Of a stretch of DNA of 64,000 nucleotides, positions 54,563 to 63,786 are shown piece by piece. The DNA lies in assembly GCA_030447385.1 (NCBI GenBank), contig JAUJOY010000002.1, positions 514,081 to 578,080 on the forward strand, in the 5' to 3' direction. Both the position numbers and the translations under genes were made by a program. Under the pieces are notes generated by a model, which ran no database searches, was not told the DNA's origin, and worked only from the letters and a program-made list of their open reading frames with translations. Each line of letters opens with the position of its first letter. Position 1 is the first letter of the stretch. The stretch is from Mycobacteriales bacterium. GTDB taxonomy: Bacteria > Actinomycetota > Actinomycetes > Mycobacteriales > SCTD01.

Positions 54563-55257
54563 CCACAGTCGTGCTCGTACGGCACGGCCTGACCCACCTC
54601 ACCGGGCCGGTGCTGGCCGGCTGGACCCCCGGGCTGCACCTGGACGAGCGGGGGCACAAGCAGGCGGCTGCGCTGGCCGAGCGGCTGCGGCCGCTGCCCC
54701 TCGCCGCGATCGTCTCGAGCCCGCTGGACCGGTGCCTGGACACGGCAGCGGCGGTGCTGGACGGTCGCGACCTCCCGCTCGAGGTGGACGACCGGCTGGG
54801 GGAGTGCCGCTACGGGGACTGGACCGGCCGGCCGCTCAAGGAGCTCGGCAAGGACCCGCTGTGGAAGGTCGTGCAGGCGCACCCCTCCGCGGTCGTCTTC
54901 CCGGGTCCCGAGGGAGAGGCGCTGCGCGACACCCAGGCCCGGGCGGTGGCGGCCGTACGGGACTGGAACACCCGGCTGGAACCGGACGCCACCTGGCTCG
55001 CCTGCTCGCACGGCGACGTGATCAAGGCGATCGTCGCGGACGCGATGGGCCTGCACCTCGACTCCTTCCAGCGCATCGTCATCGACCCCTGCTCGGTGAC
55101 GGTGCTGCGCTACACCGAGCTGCGCCCCTTCGTCGTCCGCGTCAACGACACCGGTGGCGGCGTCGCGGACCTGATGCCGCGCCCTCGGAAGGGCCGCCGC
55201 CGCAAGGCCTCCTCCGACGCGGCTGTCGGCGGCGGCGCTGGCAGCGGCGCGCACTAG
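54559..55257 (+). CDS. Histidine phosphatase family protein (MSMEG_4193-like)
   Basis: A 232-aa phosphoglycerate mutase-fold phosphatase. The catalytic VLVRHGLTHLTG contains RHG, SSPLDRCLDTA is the second Arg region, and CSHGDVIKAI holds the second His. The C-terminus is basic and Gly/Ala-rich. Conserved order with DUF3090, a SCO1521-like gene and mshC is typical of actinobacteria. The substrate is unknown. GTG 54559 overlaps the corA stop. Confidence 0.9.
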   Translation: MTTVVLVRHGLTHLTGPVLAGWTPGLHLDERGHKQAAALAERLRPLPLAAIVSSPLDRCLDTAAAVLDGRDLPLEVDDRLGECRYGDWTGRPLKELGKDPLWKVVQAHPSAVVFPGPEGEALRDTQARAVAAVRDWNTRLEPDATWLACSHGDVIKAIVADAMGLHLDSFQRIVIDPCSVTVLRYTELRPFVVRVNDTGGGVADLMPRPRKGRRRKASSDAAVGGGAGSGAH

Positions 55258-55266
55258 GGTCGAGCC

Positions 55267-55824
55267 GTGCCCCGTCAGCTGTTCGTCTTCGACCCGCCCG
55301 AGCGCTTCGTCGCCGGGACGGTGGGTCAGCCGGGCGACCGGACCTTCTACCTGCAGGCCTCCGGTGCCGGCCGCACCGTCTCGGTCGCTCTCGAGAAGTC
55401 GCAGGTGATGGTCCTCGCCGAGCGGCTCGAGGAGCTGCTCGAGGAGGTGCGCCGTCGCGGTGTGGGCGAGGTGCCGGACGCGGCGCCGCGCGAGCTCGAG
55501 GACACCGCCCCGCTCGACGCGCCGGTCGAGGAGGAGTTCCGGGTCGGCACGATGGGCCTGGCCTGGGACGGCTCGATCGCCAAGGTCGTCGTCGAGGCGC
55601 TCGCCCCGCCGGAGCGCGAGGGGCAGGAGGACGTCGAGCCGCTCAGCGACGCCGAGGAGGGGCCGGATGCACTGCGGGTCGTCCTGACCGCCGAGATGGC
55701 GAGGGCTTTCATCCAGCGCGCCCAGCGCGTCGTGGCGGCCGGGCGGCCGCCGTGCCCGCTGTGCGCCCTCCCGCTCGACCCCGACGGGCACATCTGCCCG
55801 CGGCAGAACGGCCATCGCCGCTGA
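55267..55824 (+). CDS. DUF3090 family protein
   Basis: A 185-aa protein. PRQLFVFDPPERFVAGTVGQPGDRTFYLQA and FRVGTMGLAWDG are diagnostic for DUF3090. The C-terminus has a putative zinc ribbon, PPCPLCALPLDPDGHICPR. Function unknown. The four-gene run phosphatase - DUF3090 - SCO1521-like - mshC suggests a shared task. Confidence 0.93.
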   Translation: MPRQLFVFDPPERFVAGTVGQPGDRTFYLQASGAGRTVSVALEKSQVMVLAERLEELLEEVRRRGVGEVPDAAPRELEDTAPLDAPVEEEFRVGTMGLAWDGSIAKVVVEALAPPEREGQEDVEPLSDAEEGPDALRVVLTAEMARAFIQRAQRVVAAGRPPCPLCALPLDPDGHICPRQNGHRR

Positions 55825-55869
55825 GGACCCCAGGCTGCGGGGGAGCCCCTGCTGCGGGACACTGGGCAG

Positions 55870-56607
55870 ATGAGCACCGGGCCTGTGACCCCGACGCTCG
55901 AGCTCGACGAGGTCCTGCGCCTGCTGCGTGAGGGCGAGCTGTCCGTCGAGGGGCGGCTCGTGGATGCGAGCAACGCGACGCTCTACTGCCTCGCCGAGCT
56001 CGCCGGGGTCCGCGCCGCGGTCGTCTACAAGCCGGTACGCGGCGAGCGCCCGCTCTGGGACTTCCCCGACGGCACGCTGGCCGGTCGTGAGGTGGCGGCC
56101 TACCTGGTCTCCCGCGCCACCGGGTGGGACGTCGTCCCGCCGACGGTCCTGCGCGACGGCCCCTTCGGCCCCGGCATGTGCCAGCTGTGGGTCGACGTCG
56201 ACGAGAGGGTCGACCTGACCTCCCTGGCGCGCAGCGACCACCCGGACCTGCGCCGGATGGCCGTGCTCGACGCCGTGATCAACAACGCCGACCGCAAGGG
56301 CGGGCACCTGCTGCCCCGCCCGGACGGCCGCGTGCAGGGGGTCGACCACGGGGTCTGCTTCTGTGCCGAGGACAAGCTGCGCACCCTGCTGTGGCAGTGG
56401 CGGGGCGAGCCGCTGACCGAGGAGGCGGTCACCGCGCTGAGGGGTCTGCGGGCCGGCCTCGCGGATGCCCTGGGGGCCACCCTGTCGATGATGCTGACCC
56501 GGGCCGAGGTGCGCGCCACGGCGGCGCGGGTGGAGCGGCTGCTGAGCACCGGCCGCCACCCGCACCCCTCACCGGACTGGCCCGCGATCCCCTGGCCGCC
56601 GTTCTGA
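55870..56607 (+). CDS. SCO1521-like protein with PI3/PI4-kinase-like fold
   Basis: A 245-aa protein. The pattern YKPVRGERPLWDFPDGTLAGREVAAYLVS, followed by INNADRKGGHLL and GVDHGVCF, is the actinobacterial SCO1521 family, distantly resembling the phosphatidylinositol 3/4-kinase catalytic core (Lys of YKPVRGE; NADRK...DHG loop). Activity is unproven. It directly follows DUF3090 and precedes mshC. Confidence 0.9.
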   Translation: MSTGPVTPTLELDEVLRLLREGELSVEGRLVDASNATLYCLAELAGVRAAVVYKPVRGERPLWDFPDGTLAGREVAAYLVSRATGWDVVPPTVLRDGPFGPGMCQLWVDVDERVDLTSLARSDHPDLRRMAVLDAVINNADRKGGHLLPRPDGRVQGVDHGVCFCAEDKLRTLLWQWRGEPLTEEAVTALRGLRAGLADALGATLSMMLTRAEVRATAARVERLLSTGRHPHPSPDWPAIPWPPF

Positions 56608-56637
56608 GACCGGCCGCCGGCTCAGTAGGCTGACCTG

Positions 56638-57864
56638 ATGCAGTCCTGGCCGGCCGCGGCGCTCCCCGTGCTCGGCGGAGCCGCCGACGAGGCCCCGATC
56701 TGCCTCCATGACGCCGTCAGCGGGGGGCTCGTCGCCGCGCGGCCGCAGTCCCCGACAGCCCGGCTCTACGTCTGCGGGATCACCCCCTACGACGCGACGC
56801 ACCTGGGCCACGCCGCGACCTACCTGGCGTTCGACACCCTCGTGCGGCTGTGGCGCGACCGCGGCTACACGGTCGACTACGTGCAGAACGTCACCGACAT
56901 CGACGACCCGCTGCTGGAGCGCGCGGCCCGTGACGGGCAGGAGTGGACGGACGTCGCGGAGCGCGAGATCGCGCTGTTCCGCGAGGACATGACCGCGCTG
57001 CGGGTGCTCCCCCCGACCGACCTCGTCGGCGCGGTGGAGGCGATCCCGCAGATCGCCGCCTTCGTGGTGCGGCTGATCGAGACCGGGGCGGCCTACCGGT
57101 TGGGGGAGGACGTCTACTTCTCGATCGACGCTGCTCCGCACTTCGGCGAGGTGTCGCGGCTGGCTGCGCCGACGATGCTGGCGCTGTCGGCCGAGCGCGG
57201 CGGCGACCCCGACCGGGTGGGGAAGAAGTCACCGCTGGACCCGCTGCTCTGGCTGGCGCCGCGGCCGGGCGAGCCCTCCTGGCCCTCACCGCTCGGCCGC
57301 GGCCGGCCCGGCTGGCACGTCGAGTGCGCCGCCATCGCGCTGAACCGCCTCGGGGTGCCTGTCGACGTGCAGGGGGGCGGGTCGGACCTCGCCTTCCCCC
57401 ACCACGAGATGTCGGCCGCGCACAGCGAGGTGGCTACCGGGACCTGGCCGGTGGCCCGGGCCTACCTCCACGCCGGCATGGTGGGGCTCGACGGCGAGAA
57501 GATGAGCAAGTCGCGGGGCAACCTCGTCTTCGTCTCCCGCCTGCGCCTGGCCGGCGTCGATCCGGGGGCGCTGCGGCTGGCCCTGCTGGGCGCGCACTAC
57601 CGCAGCGACCGGGAGTGGACCGACGGCGCGCTGACCGGGGGCCAGGGGCGGCTGGCGGCGTGGAGCGCCGGCGTGGCGCGTCCGGCCGGTCCGTCAGGGG
57701 CGCAGCTGCTGAGCGCGCTGCGGGGCGCGCTGGCCGACGACCTCGACACGCCGGCTGCGCTGCGCGTGGTCGACGCCTGGTGTGCCGGTGACGGCAACGA
57801 CCCGCAGGCGCCGCAGCTGGTGCGCAGCGCTGTGGATGCACTGCTCGGCGTGCTGCTGCCCTGA
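56638..57864 (+). CDS. mshC: L-cysteine:1D-myo-inositol 2-amino-2-deoxy-alpha-D-glucopyranoside ligase
   Basis: MshC joins cysteine to GlcN-inositol with ATP, a late step of mycothiol synthesis. The 408-aa length fits. It is a cysteinyl-tRNA synthetase relative: zinc Cys46 in YVCGITPYD, the HLGH version of HIGH at 55-58, [10 protein letters not shown] with a further zinc Cys, and EKMSKSRGN at about 289. It lacks the anticodon-binding domain of CysS. Its presence agrees with mscR elsewhere in the window. Confidence 0.96.
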   Translation: MQSWPAAALPVLGGAADEAPICLHDAVSGGLVAARPQSPTARLYVCGITPYDATHLGHAATYLAFDTLVRLWRDRGYTVDYVQNVTDIDDPLLERAARDGQEWTDVAEREIALFREDMTALRVLPPTDLVGAVEAIPQIAAFVVRLIETGAAYRLGEDVYFSIDAAPHFGEVSRLAAPTMLALSAERGGDPDRVGKKSPLDPLLWLAPRPGEPSWPSPLGRGRPGWHVECAAIALNRLGVPVDVQGGGSDLAFPHHEMSAAHSEVATGTWPVARAYLHAGMVGLDGEKMSKSRGNLVFVSRLRLAGVDPGALRLALLGAHYRSDREWTDGALTGGQGRLAAWSAGVARPAGPSGAQLLSALRGALADDLDTPAALRVVDAWCAGDGNDPQAPQLVRSAVDALLGVLLP

Positions 57865-57877
57865 GCGCGGGACCGGC

Positions 57878-58732
57878 TCAGGAGCTCGCGTCGCCCCCCC
57901 GCTTGAGGTAGCGCTCGAACTCCTTGGCGATCGCCTCACCGGAGGCCTCCGGCAGGTCCTCCTCCGCCTCGCGCTCCTCGAGCGAGGCGATGTACTCGCG
58001 GACCTCCGAGTCGTCCGCGGCGAGCTCGTCGACCGAGCGCTCCCACTCGCGGGCCTGCTCGGGCAGCTCACCGAGCGGAACGGGTAGGTCCAGGAGGTCC
58101 TCGATCTTGCGCAGCAGCGCGAGCGTGGCCTTGGGGCACGGGGCCTGGGCCACGTAGTGCGGGACGGCGGCCCAGAACGAGATCGCCGGGAGCCCGGCCT
58201 TCACGCAGTGGTCCTGGAAGACGCCCACGATGCCGGTCGGACCCTCGTAGCGGCTGCGCTCCAGGCCCAGCGCGGCGGTGGTCTTCGGGTCGGAGGCGGT
58301 GCCGCTCACCGGGACCGGGCGGGTGTGCGGGCTGTCGGCGAGCAGCGCTCCGAGGGTCACCACCAGCTCGACGCCGAGCTCGCCCGCGAGCGAGAGCAGC
58401 TCGTCGCAGAAGCCGCGCCAGCGCAGGTTCGGCTCGAGACCGCGTACCAGCACGACATCTCGGTCCGCTCCGGGCGGGCTGCACACCGACAGCCGGGTGG
58501 TCGGCCAGCTGATGCGCCGGGTGAGCCCGTCGACCAGGGAGACGATCGGCCGGTTGACCTGGAAGTCGTAGTAGTCGTCCGCATCGAGGGCGCCAACCTT
58601 GTAGGCGTCCCAGAACAGCTCCAGGTGCTCGACCGCGCCGGTGGCCGCGTCCGCTGCGTCGTTCCAGCCCTCGAAGGCAGCCAGGAGCACCGGTCGTCGC
58701 AGGGGCGAGACGTGGCCCATCCGGTTGGTCAT
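57878..58732 (-). CDS. PAC2 family protein
   Basis: A 284-aa protein with the PAC2 fold of proteasome-assembly chaperone-like proteins. LLAAFEGWNDAADAATGAVEHL, VLVRGLEPNLRWRGFCDEL and VVTLGALLADSPHTRPV are typical of actinobacterial PAC2 proteins. Role unknown; actinobacteria have proteasomes, which makes a chaperone role conceivable. ATG 58730-58732 overlaps the stop of the hydrolase gene. It converges on mshC. Confidence 0.92.
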   Translation of the reverse strand: MTNRMGHVSPLRRPVLLAAFEGWNDAADAATGAVEHLELFWDAYKVGALDADDYYDFQVNRPIVSLVDGLTRRISWPTTRLSVCSPPGADRDVVLVRGLEPNLRWRGFCDELLSLAGELGVELVVTLGALLADSPHTRPVPVSGTASDPKTTAALGLERSRYEGPTGIVGVFQDHCVKAGLPAISFWAAVPHYVAQAPCPKATLALLRKIEDLLDLPVPLGELPEQAREWERSVDELAADDSEVREYIASLEEREAEEDLPEASGEAIAKEFERYLKRGGDASS

Positions 58733-59658
58733 GCCCCTGGTCCTGCCCCGGCAGGCGCGGCTCCCACCTCCTGCGCCGCGGCACGGATCAGCCCGCTCAC
58801 CAGCGCGGGCCACTGCAGCGGCACGTCGTGCACCGCACCCGTCCAGCGCAGCAACCGGGGCTGCGACAGCCGCCGGCCGGCCCGGTCGAGCGCGGCGGCC
58901 TTGTCGAGGGCCCAGGGGTCGGCGGCACCGACCGGCTCGCAGGAGACCAGCCAGGCGGGGCAGCGCACCGCCGCCAGCCGGAACTCGTCCTCGTCGTCGA
59001 GCAGGTCGTCCACGATCGACATGTGCGCCTCGAAGGGGAGGCGGGCCCGCGCCAGTCCGTCGTCCCCGACCGCGAACAGGGGCAGGAGCGCGGCCTCCAC
59101 CGCCGGGCTCCACCACGGCGACAGCGGCCCCCGGCGAAGGGCCGACCGCAGGTCCTCCGGCGCAAGTGCGAGCCGTGGCGGCGTGAGCCGGCGCCGAGCC
59201 TCCTCGCGGGTGGCCCCCGCCGAGCGGGCCGTGGCGAAGCCCCCATCGAGCGCCACGACGGCGAGGACCCGTTCCGGCGCCAGAGCGGCGAGGCGCAGCG
59301 CGATGGCCGCGCCCCAGGAGTGGCCGACGACGACCGCCCGTGACAGGCCCAGCGCATCCAGCGCGGTGAGCGCGTCCGCGGCGACGGTGGCGCTGTCGTA
59401 CGGCCCTGTCGGCCGGTCGCTGTCGCCGTGCCCCCGCTGGTCGAGGGCGAGCACGCTTGTTCCCTCTCCGACCAGGTCCGGGACGACGAGGTCCCAGAAC
59501 CGGCGGGTGGAGGCCAGCCCGTGCAGCAGCAGCACGGGCGGGCCGGCTCCGGGCCACCGGGTCGCACGAAGGCGTACCCCCGCCCCGGGCAGGTCGAGGT
59601 CGATCCCGCCGGCGACCGGGGGGTGCGCGACCAGCGGCCCCGTCCCGCTCCGGGTCAC
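58729..59658 (-). CDS. Alpha/beta hydrolase
   Basis: A 309-aa hydrolase. PVLLLHGLASTRRFWDLV is the oxyanion loop, LALDQRGHGDSDRP follows, and VVVGHSWGAA gives nucleophile Ser104. His lies in WTGAVHDVPLQW. GTG 59656-59658 overlaps the uspA-like stop. Substrate unknown. It is the middle gene of a USP - hydrolase - PAC2 operon. Confidence 0.88.
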   Translation of the reverse strand: MTRSGTGPLVAHPPVAGGIDLDLPGAGVRLRATRWPGAGPPVLLLHGLASTRRFWDLVVPDLVGEGTSVLALDQRGHGDSDRPTGPYDSATVAADALTALDALGLSRAVVVGHSWGAAIALRLAALAPERVLAVVALDGGFATARSAGATREEARRRLTPPRLALAPEDLRSALRRGPLSPWWSPAVEAALLPLFAVGDDGLARARLPFEAHMSIVDDLLDDEDEFRLAAVRCPAWLVSCEPVGAADPWALDKAAALDRAGRRLSQPRLLRWTGAVHDVPLQWPALVSGLIRAAAQEVGAAPAGAGPGA

Positions 59659-60119
59659 CGTCTCGTGCGTCCGGTGGTCTGCACGATGAGCACGTCGCAC
59701 GGCGCCCGGTGGCTGATGTCCGCCGGCACCGACCCCAGCAGGCGGCCGGCCAGGCTGTTCAGCCCCCGGTTGCCGACGACCACGAGGTCGGCGCCGCGGC
59801 GGGCGGCGGCGTGCAGCAGCTCGTCGACCGGATCGCCCTCCAGCGCCATCGTCTCGACGTCGCGGGCTCCGGCCGTACGCGCGCGGTCCGCGGCGTCACG
59901 AAGGACGTCCTCCGCCGGCGTCGAGCCGGACACCTTGTAGGAGTCCTCGCGCAGGACGTCCTGCGCATCGCGGACCTCCCGCGCCGACATCGGGCGGTAT
60001 GCGCAGGCCAGCAGCAGCGTGGCACCGGTCGCGGCGGCGACCCCGGCCGCCCGGTCCACCGCCCGGAACGAGGACTCCGACCCGTCCGTGCCGACCAGGA
60101 TGGTCGTGTAGCCGCTCAC
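59655..60119 (-). CDS. Universal stress protein
   Basis: A 154-aa UspA-fold protein. It opens with YTTILVGTDGSESSFRAVDRA and has the ATP-binding signature VVGNRGLNSLAGRLLGSVPADISHRAPCDVLIV (G-2x-G-9x-G-S/T pattern, with a GSVP variant). It likely binds ATP and responds to stress. First gene of the operon; the start GTG 60117-60119 has GGGGG some ten bases upstream. Confidence 0.94.
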   Translation of the reverse strand: MSGYTTILVGTDGSESSFRAVDRAAGVAAATGATLLLACAYRPMSAREVRDAQDVLREDSYKVSGSTPAEDVLRDAADRARTAGARDVETMALEGDPVDELLHAAARRGADLVVVGNRGLNSLAGRLLGSVPADISHRAPCDVLIVQTTGRTRR

Positions 60120-60218
60120 CAGCTGACCCCCTGGATGCCTCGGGTGTGGCGCGAAAGGTACCTGGTGTGCGCGTGCGCGTACGCCGGTACCCTTCCCCGC
60201 CCTCGCTAGTCTGGCCGG

Positions 60219-63200
60219 GTGCGAGCCTCGCCGAAGGAGCCCCTCGCGGTCGGTCGTCCCGACCTCGTGGCGGTGCTGCGCGAGCAGGTCGTCGTGGCGG
60301 ACGGGGCGATGGGCACGATGCTGCAGGACCACGACCTCGGCCTGGCGGACTTCCAGGGCTTCGAGGGCTGCAACGAGATCCTCAACCTCACCCGTCCGGA
60401 CGTCGTGCGGTCGATCCACGACGCCTACTTCGAGGTCGGCTGCGACCTGGTCGAGACCAACACGTTCGGCAGCAACCACGCCAACCTCGCGGAGTACGGC
60501 ATCGTCGACCGGATCCGGGAGACCGCGCTCGCGGGAGCCAGGATCGCCCGTGAGGCGGCGGACGCCTGGACCTCCACCGACCGGCCGCGGTGGGTGCTCG
60601 GCAGCGTCGGCCCGGGGACCAAGCTCCCCACCCTCGGTCACGCGCCCTACGCGCTGCTGCGCGACGCCTATCAGCAGCAGTGCGAGGCGATGATCGAGGG
60701 CGGCATCGACGGCGTCCTCGTGGAGACCAGCCAGGACCTGCTGCAGACGAAGGCGGCCGTGGTGGGCGCCCGGCGGGCGATGACGGCGACGGGCCGACCC
60801 GTCGCGCTGATCGCCCAGGTGACGGTCGAGCTGACCGGGACCATGCTGCTCGGCTCGGAGATCGGTGCGGCGGTGACCGCCCTGGAACCGCTGGGCATCG
60901 ACGTGCTCGGCATGAACTGCGCCACGGGGCCGGCCGAGATGAGCGAGCACCTGCGCTTCCTCAGCCGGCACGCGAGCGTGCCGCTGTCGGTGATGCCCAA
61001 CGCGGGGCTGCCGCAGCTCGGCCGCAACGGTGCCGTCTACCCGCTGCAGCCCGACGAGCTGGTCGACGCGCTCGAGCAGTTCGTGACCTCCTACGGGGTG
61101 GGGCTGGTCGGGGGGTGCTGCGGGACGACGCCCGAGCACCTGCGGCGCGTGGTGGAGCGGCTGCGCAGAGAACCGGTCCTCCCGCGTACGCCCGTCGTGG
61201 AGGGCGCCGCGGCGTCGCTGTACTCCGCGGTGCCCTTCCGGCAGGACGCCGGTGTGCTGATGATCGGCGAGCGGACCAACACCAACGGCTCCAAGGCCTT
61301 CCGGGAGGCGCTGCTCGCTGCGAACTGGGAGAAGGTCGTCGACATCGGCCGGGAGGCGGTGCGCGAGGGCGCGCACATGATCGACCTGTGCGTCGACTAC
61401 GTCGGCCGGGACGGGGCGATCGACATGCAGGCCGCGGCGTCCCGGCTGGCCACCGCCTCCACGCTGCCCATTCTGCTGGACTCCACCGAGCCCCAGGTGA
61501 TCGAGGCCGGGCTCGAGTGCCTCGGCGGCCGCGCCGTCATCAACAGCGTCAACTTCGAGGACGGGGTCGGCCCGGACAGCCGCTGGGCGCGGATCCTGCC
61601 CATCGTCCGCGAGCACGGCGCAGCCGTCGTCGCCCTGACCATCGACGAGGAGGGCCAGGCGCGTACCGCCGAGGCGAAGGTCCGCGTCGCCGAGCGGCTG
61701 GTGGACACCCTCGTGGGGGAGTGGGGGATGCGCGAGAGCGACATCCTGATCGACCTGCTGACCTTCACCCTGGCCACCGGCCAGGAGGAGTCGCGGCGGG
61801 ACGGCCTCGAGACGATCGACGCGATCCGGCGGCTGGCCGAGCGCCGGCCGCTGGTGGCCACCACGCTGGGGCTGTCCAACATCTCGTTCGGCCTGAAGCC
61901 GGCCATCCGCGTCGTGCTCAACTCGGTGTTCCTGCACGAGTGCCAGCAGGCCGGGCTGACCAGCGCCATCGTCCACGCCTCGAAGATCGTCCCGATGAAC
62001 CGGATCCCGGACGACCAGCGCGAGTGCGCGCTGGACCTCATCTACGACCGGCGGCGGGACGGGTACGACCCGCTGACCGCGTTGCTGGACATGTTCGAGG
62101 GGGTGGCGGCGGAGGGCGCCGGGCTGTCCCGGGCGGAGGCGCTGATGCAGCTGCCGCTCGAGGAGCGCCTGCGGCGACGGATCATCGACGGCGAGAAGGC
62201 CGGCCTGGAGTCCGACCTCGACGAGGCGATGGCGGCCGGCCGGGAGCCGCTCGAGATCGTCAACGAGACGCTGCTCGAGGGCATGAAGGTCGTCGGCGAG
62301 CTGTTCGGCTCCGGGCAGATGCAGCTGCCCTTCGTGCTGCAGAGCGCCGAGGTCATGAAGGCCGCCGTGGCGCATCTCGAGCCGCACATGGACAAGGTCG
62401 CGGGCCAGGACGGCAAGGGCAGGATCGTGCTGGCCACGGTGAAGGGCGACGTCCACGACATCGGCAAGAACCTCGTCGACATCATCTTGTCCAACAACGG
62501 CTACACCGTGGTCAACCTCGGGATCAAGCAGCCCGTCACGGCCATCCTCGAGGCGGCGCAGGAGCACGCCGCCGACGTGATCGGGATGTCGGGCCTGCTC
62601 GTCAAGTCGACCGTGGTCATGAAGGAGAACCTGCTGGAGATGAACTCCCGCGGGATCGCCTCGCGGTTCCCGGTCATCCTCGGCGGCGCAGCCCTCACCC
62701 GCGCCTTCGTCGAGCAGGACCTCGGCGAGATCTTCCACGGCGACGTGCGGTACGCGCGGGACGCCTTCGAGGGGCTGCACCTCATGGACTCGTTGATGGC
62801 GGCCAAGCGCGGGGAGGTCCCGCCCGGACAGCTGGCTGCCGACCGGGAGAAGGAGGCGGAGCGCAAGGCCCGCCACGCCCGCTCCCGGGCGATCGCGGCC
62901 CGCCGTCGCGAGGCCGAGGCCGCCGAGCCCCCTGTCCTCGGACGCTCGAACGTCGCGGCGGACAACGTCGTGCCGACGCCGCCGTTCTGGGGTTCGCGGG
63001 TCAGCAAGGGCATCCCGCTCGCGGACTACGCGTCCTGGCTGGATGAGCGGGCCCTGTTCCTCGGGCAGTGGGGGCTGCGCGGCTCCCGCTCCGGCGACGG
63101 CCCGAGCTACGAGGAGCTCGTGGAGAGCGAGGGCCGCCCGCGGCTGCGCGCGCTGCTGGCCCAGGTGCAGACCGAGGGCATCGTGCAGGCGGCCGTGGTG

Positions 63201-63770
63201 CACGGCTACTTCCCTGCTGTCTCGAAGGACGAGGACCTGATCATCCTCGACCCGGACTCGGGCAACGAGCGCTGCCGCTTCACCTTCCCGCGCCAGCGCC
63301 GGGACCGGCGGCTGTGCCTCGCCGACTTCTTCCGCTCCTCGGAGGTGGGGGAGCCCGACGTCGTGGCCTTCCAGGTCGTGACGATGGGGGCGCACGTCGC
63401 CGAGGTGACGGGGGAGCTGTTCGCCCGCAACGCCTACCGGGACTACCTCGAGCTGCACGGCCTGTCGGTCCAGCTGACCGAGGCGCTGGCCGAGCTGTGG
63501 CATGCCCGCCTGCGGGCCGAGCTCGGCTTCGGGGGCGAGGACGACCCCGACCTGCACAGGATGCTGACCAAGCAGGCCTACCGTGGTTCCCGCTACTCCT
63601 TCGGCTATCCAGCCTGTCCGGACGTCGAGGACCAGGACAAGGTGCAGGACCTGCTGGAGTGGCACCGGATCGGCGTCCACCTGTCCGAGGAGTCGATGCT
63701 GGTCCCCGAGCAGTCGACAGCCGCACTCGTCGCCCATCACCCGGAGGCGAAGTACTTCGCCGCGCGCTGA
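60219..63770 (+). CDS. metH: Cobalamin-dependent methionine synthase
   Basis: MetH transfers a methyl group from methyltetrahydrofolate to homocysteine via cobalamin. The 1183-aa protein has the full module order. The homocysteine domain holds DGAMGTMLQ and zinc cysteines in LGMNCATGP and GGCCGTTPEH. The pterin domain has MIGERTNTNGSKAFR. The cobalamin cap follows, then the cobalamin domain with KGDVHDIGKNLV (His about 746). The C-terminal AdoMet activation domain ends MLTKQAYRGSRYSFGYPACP. The start is GTG 60219. No cobalamin riboswitch is evident in the 99-bp upstream gap. Confidence 0.97.
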   Translation: MRASPKEPLAVGRPDLVAVLREQVVVADGAMGTMLQDHDLGLADFQGFEGCNEILNLTRPDVVRSIHDAYFEVGCDLVETNTFGSNHANLAEYGIVDRIRETALAGARIAREAADAWTSTDRPRWVLGSVGPGTKLPTLGHAPYALLRDAYQQQCEAMIEGGIDGVLVETSQDLLQTKAAVVGARRAMTATGRPVALIAQVTVELTGTMLLGSEIGAAVTALEPLGIDVLGMNCATGPAEMSEHLRFLSRHASVPLSVMPNAGLPQLGRNGAVYPLQPDELVDALEQFVTSYGVGLVGGCCGTTPEHLRRVVERLRREPVLPRTPVVEGAAASLYSAVPFRQDAGVLMIGERTNTNGSKAFREALLAANWEKVVDIGREAVREGAHMIDLCVDYVGRDGAIDMQAAASRLATASTLPILLDSTEPQVIEAGLECLGGRAVINSVNFEDGVGPDSRWARILPIVREHGAAVVALTIDEEGQARTAEAKVRVAERLVDTLVGEWGMRESDILIDLLTFTLATGQEESRRDGLETIDAIRRLAERRPLVATTLGLSNISFGLKPAIRVVLNSVFLHECQQAGLTSAIVHASKIVPMNRIPDDQRECALDLIYDRRRDGYDPLTALLDMFEGVAAEGAGLSRAEALMQLPLEERLRRRIIDGEKAGLESDLDEAMAAGREPLEIVNETLLEGMKVVGELFGSGQMQLPFVLQSAEVMKAAVAHLEPHMDKVAGQDGKGRIVLATVKGDVHDIGKNLVDIILSNNGYTVVNLGIKQPVTAILEAAQEHAADVIGMSGLLVKSTVVMKENLLEMNSRGIASRFPVILGGAALTRAFVEQDLGEIFHGDVRYARDAFEGLHLMDSLMAAKRGEVPPGQLAADREKEAERKARHARSRAIAARRREAEAAEPPVLGRSNVAADNVVPTPPFWGSRVSKGIPLADYASWLDERALFLGQWGLRGSRSGDGPSYEELVESEGRPRLRALLAQVQTEGIVQAAVVHGYFPAVSKDEDLIILDPDSGNERCRFTFPRQRRDRRLCLADFFRSSEVGEPDVVAFQVVTMGAHVAEVTGELFARNAYRDYLELHGLSVQLTEALAELWHARLRAELGFGGEDDPDLHRMLTKQAYRGSRYSFGYPACPDVEDQDKVQDLLEWHRIGVHLSEESMLVPEQSTAALVAHHPEAKYFAAR

Positions 63771-63786
63771 GGCTCCGCCGCCGCGC

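Noticed and set aside
60120-60218. A cobalamin riboswitch upstream of metH
   Set aside because: The 99-bp gap has no B12-box (GCCACTG-like) and is too short for the known fold.
59655-63740. A 1361-codon minus-strand frame covering metH
   Set aside because: Only its last 155 codons are real (the universal stress protein). The rest is the complement of metH and has no protein-like features.
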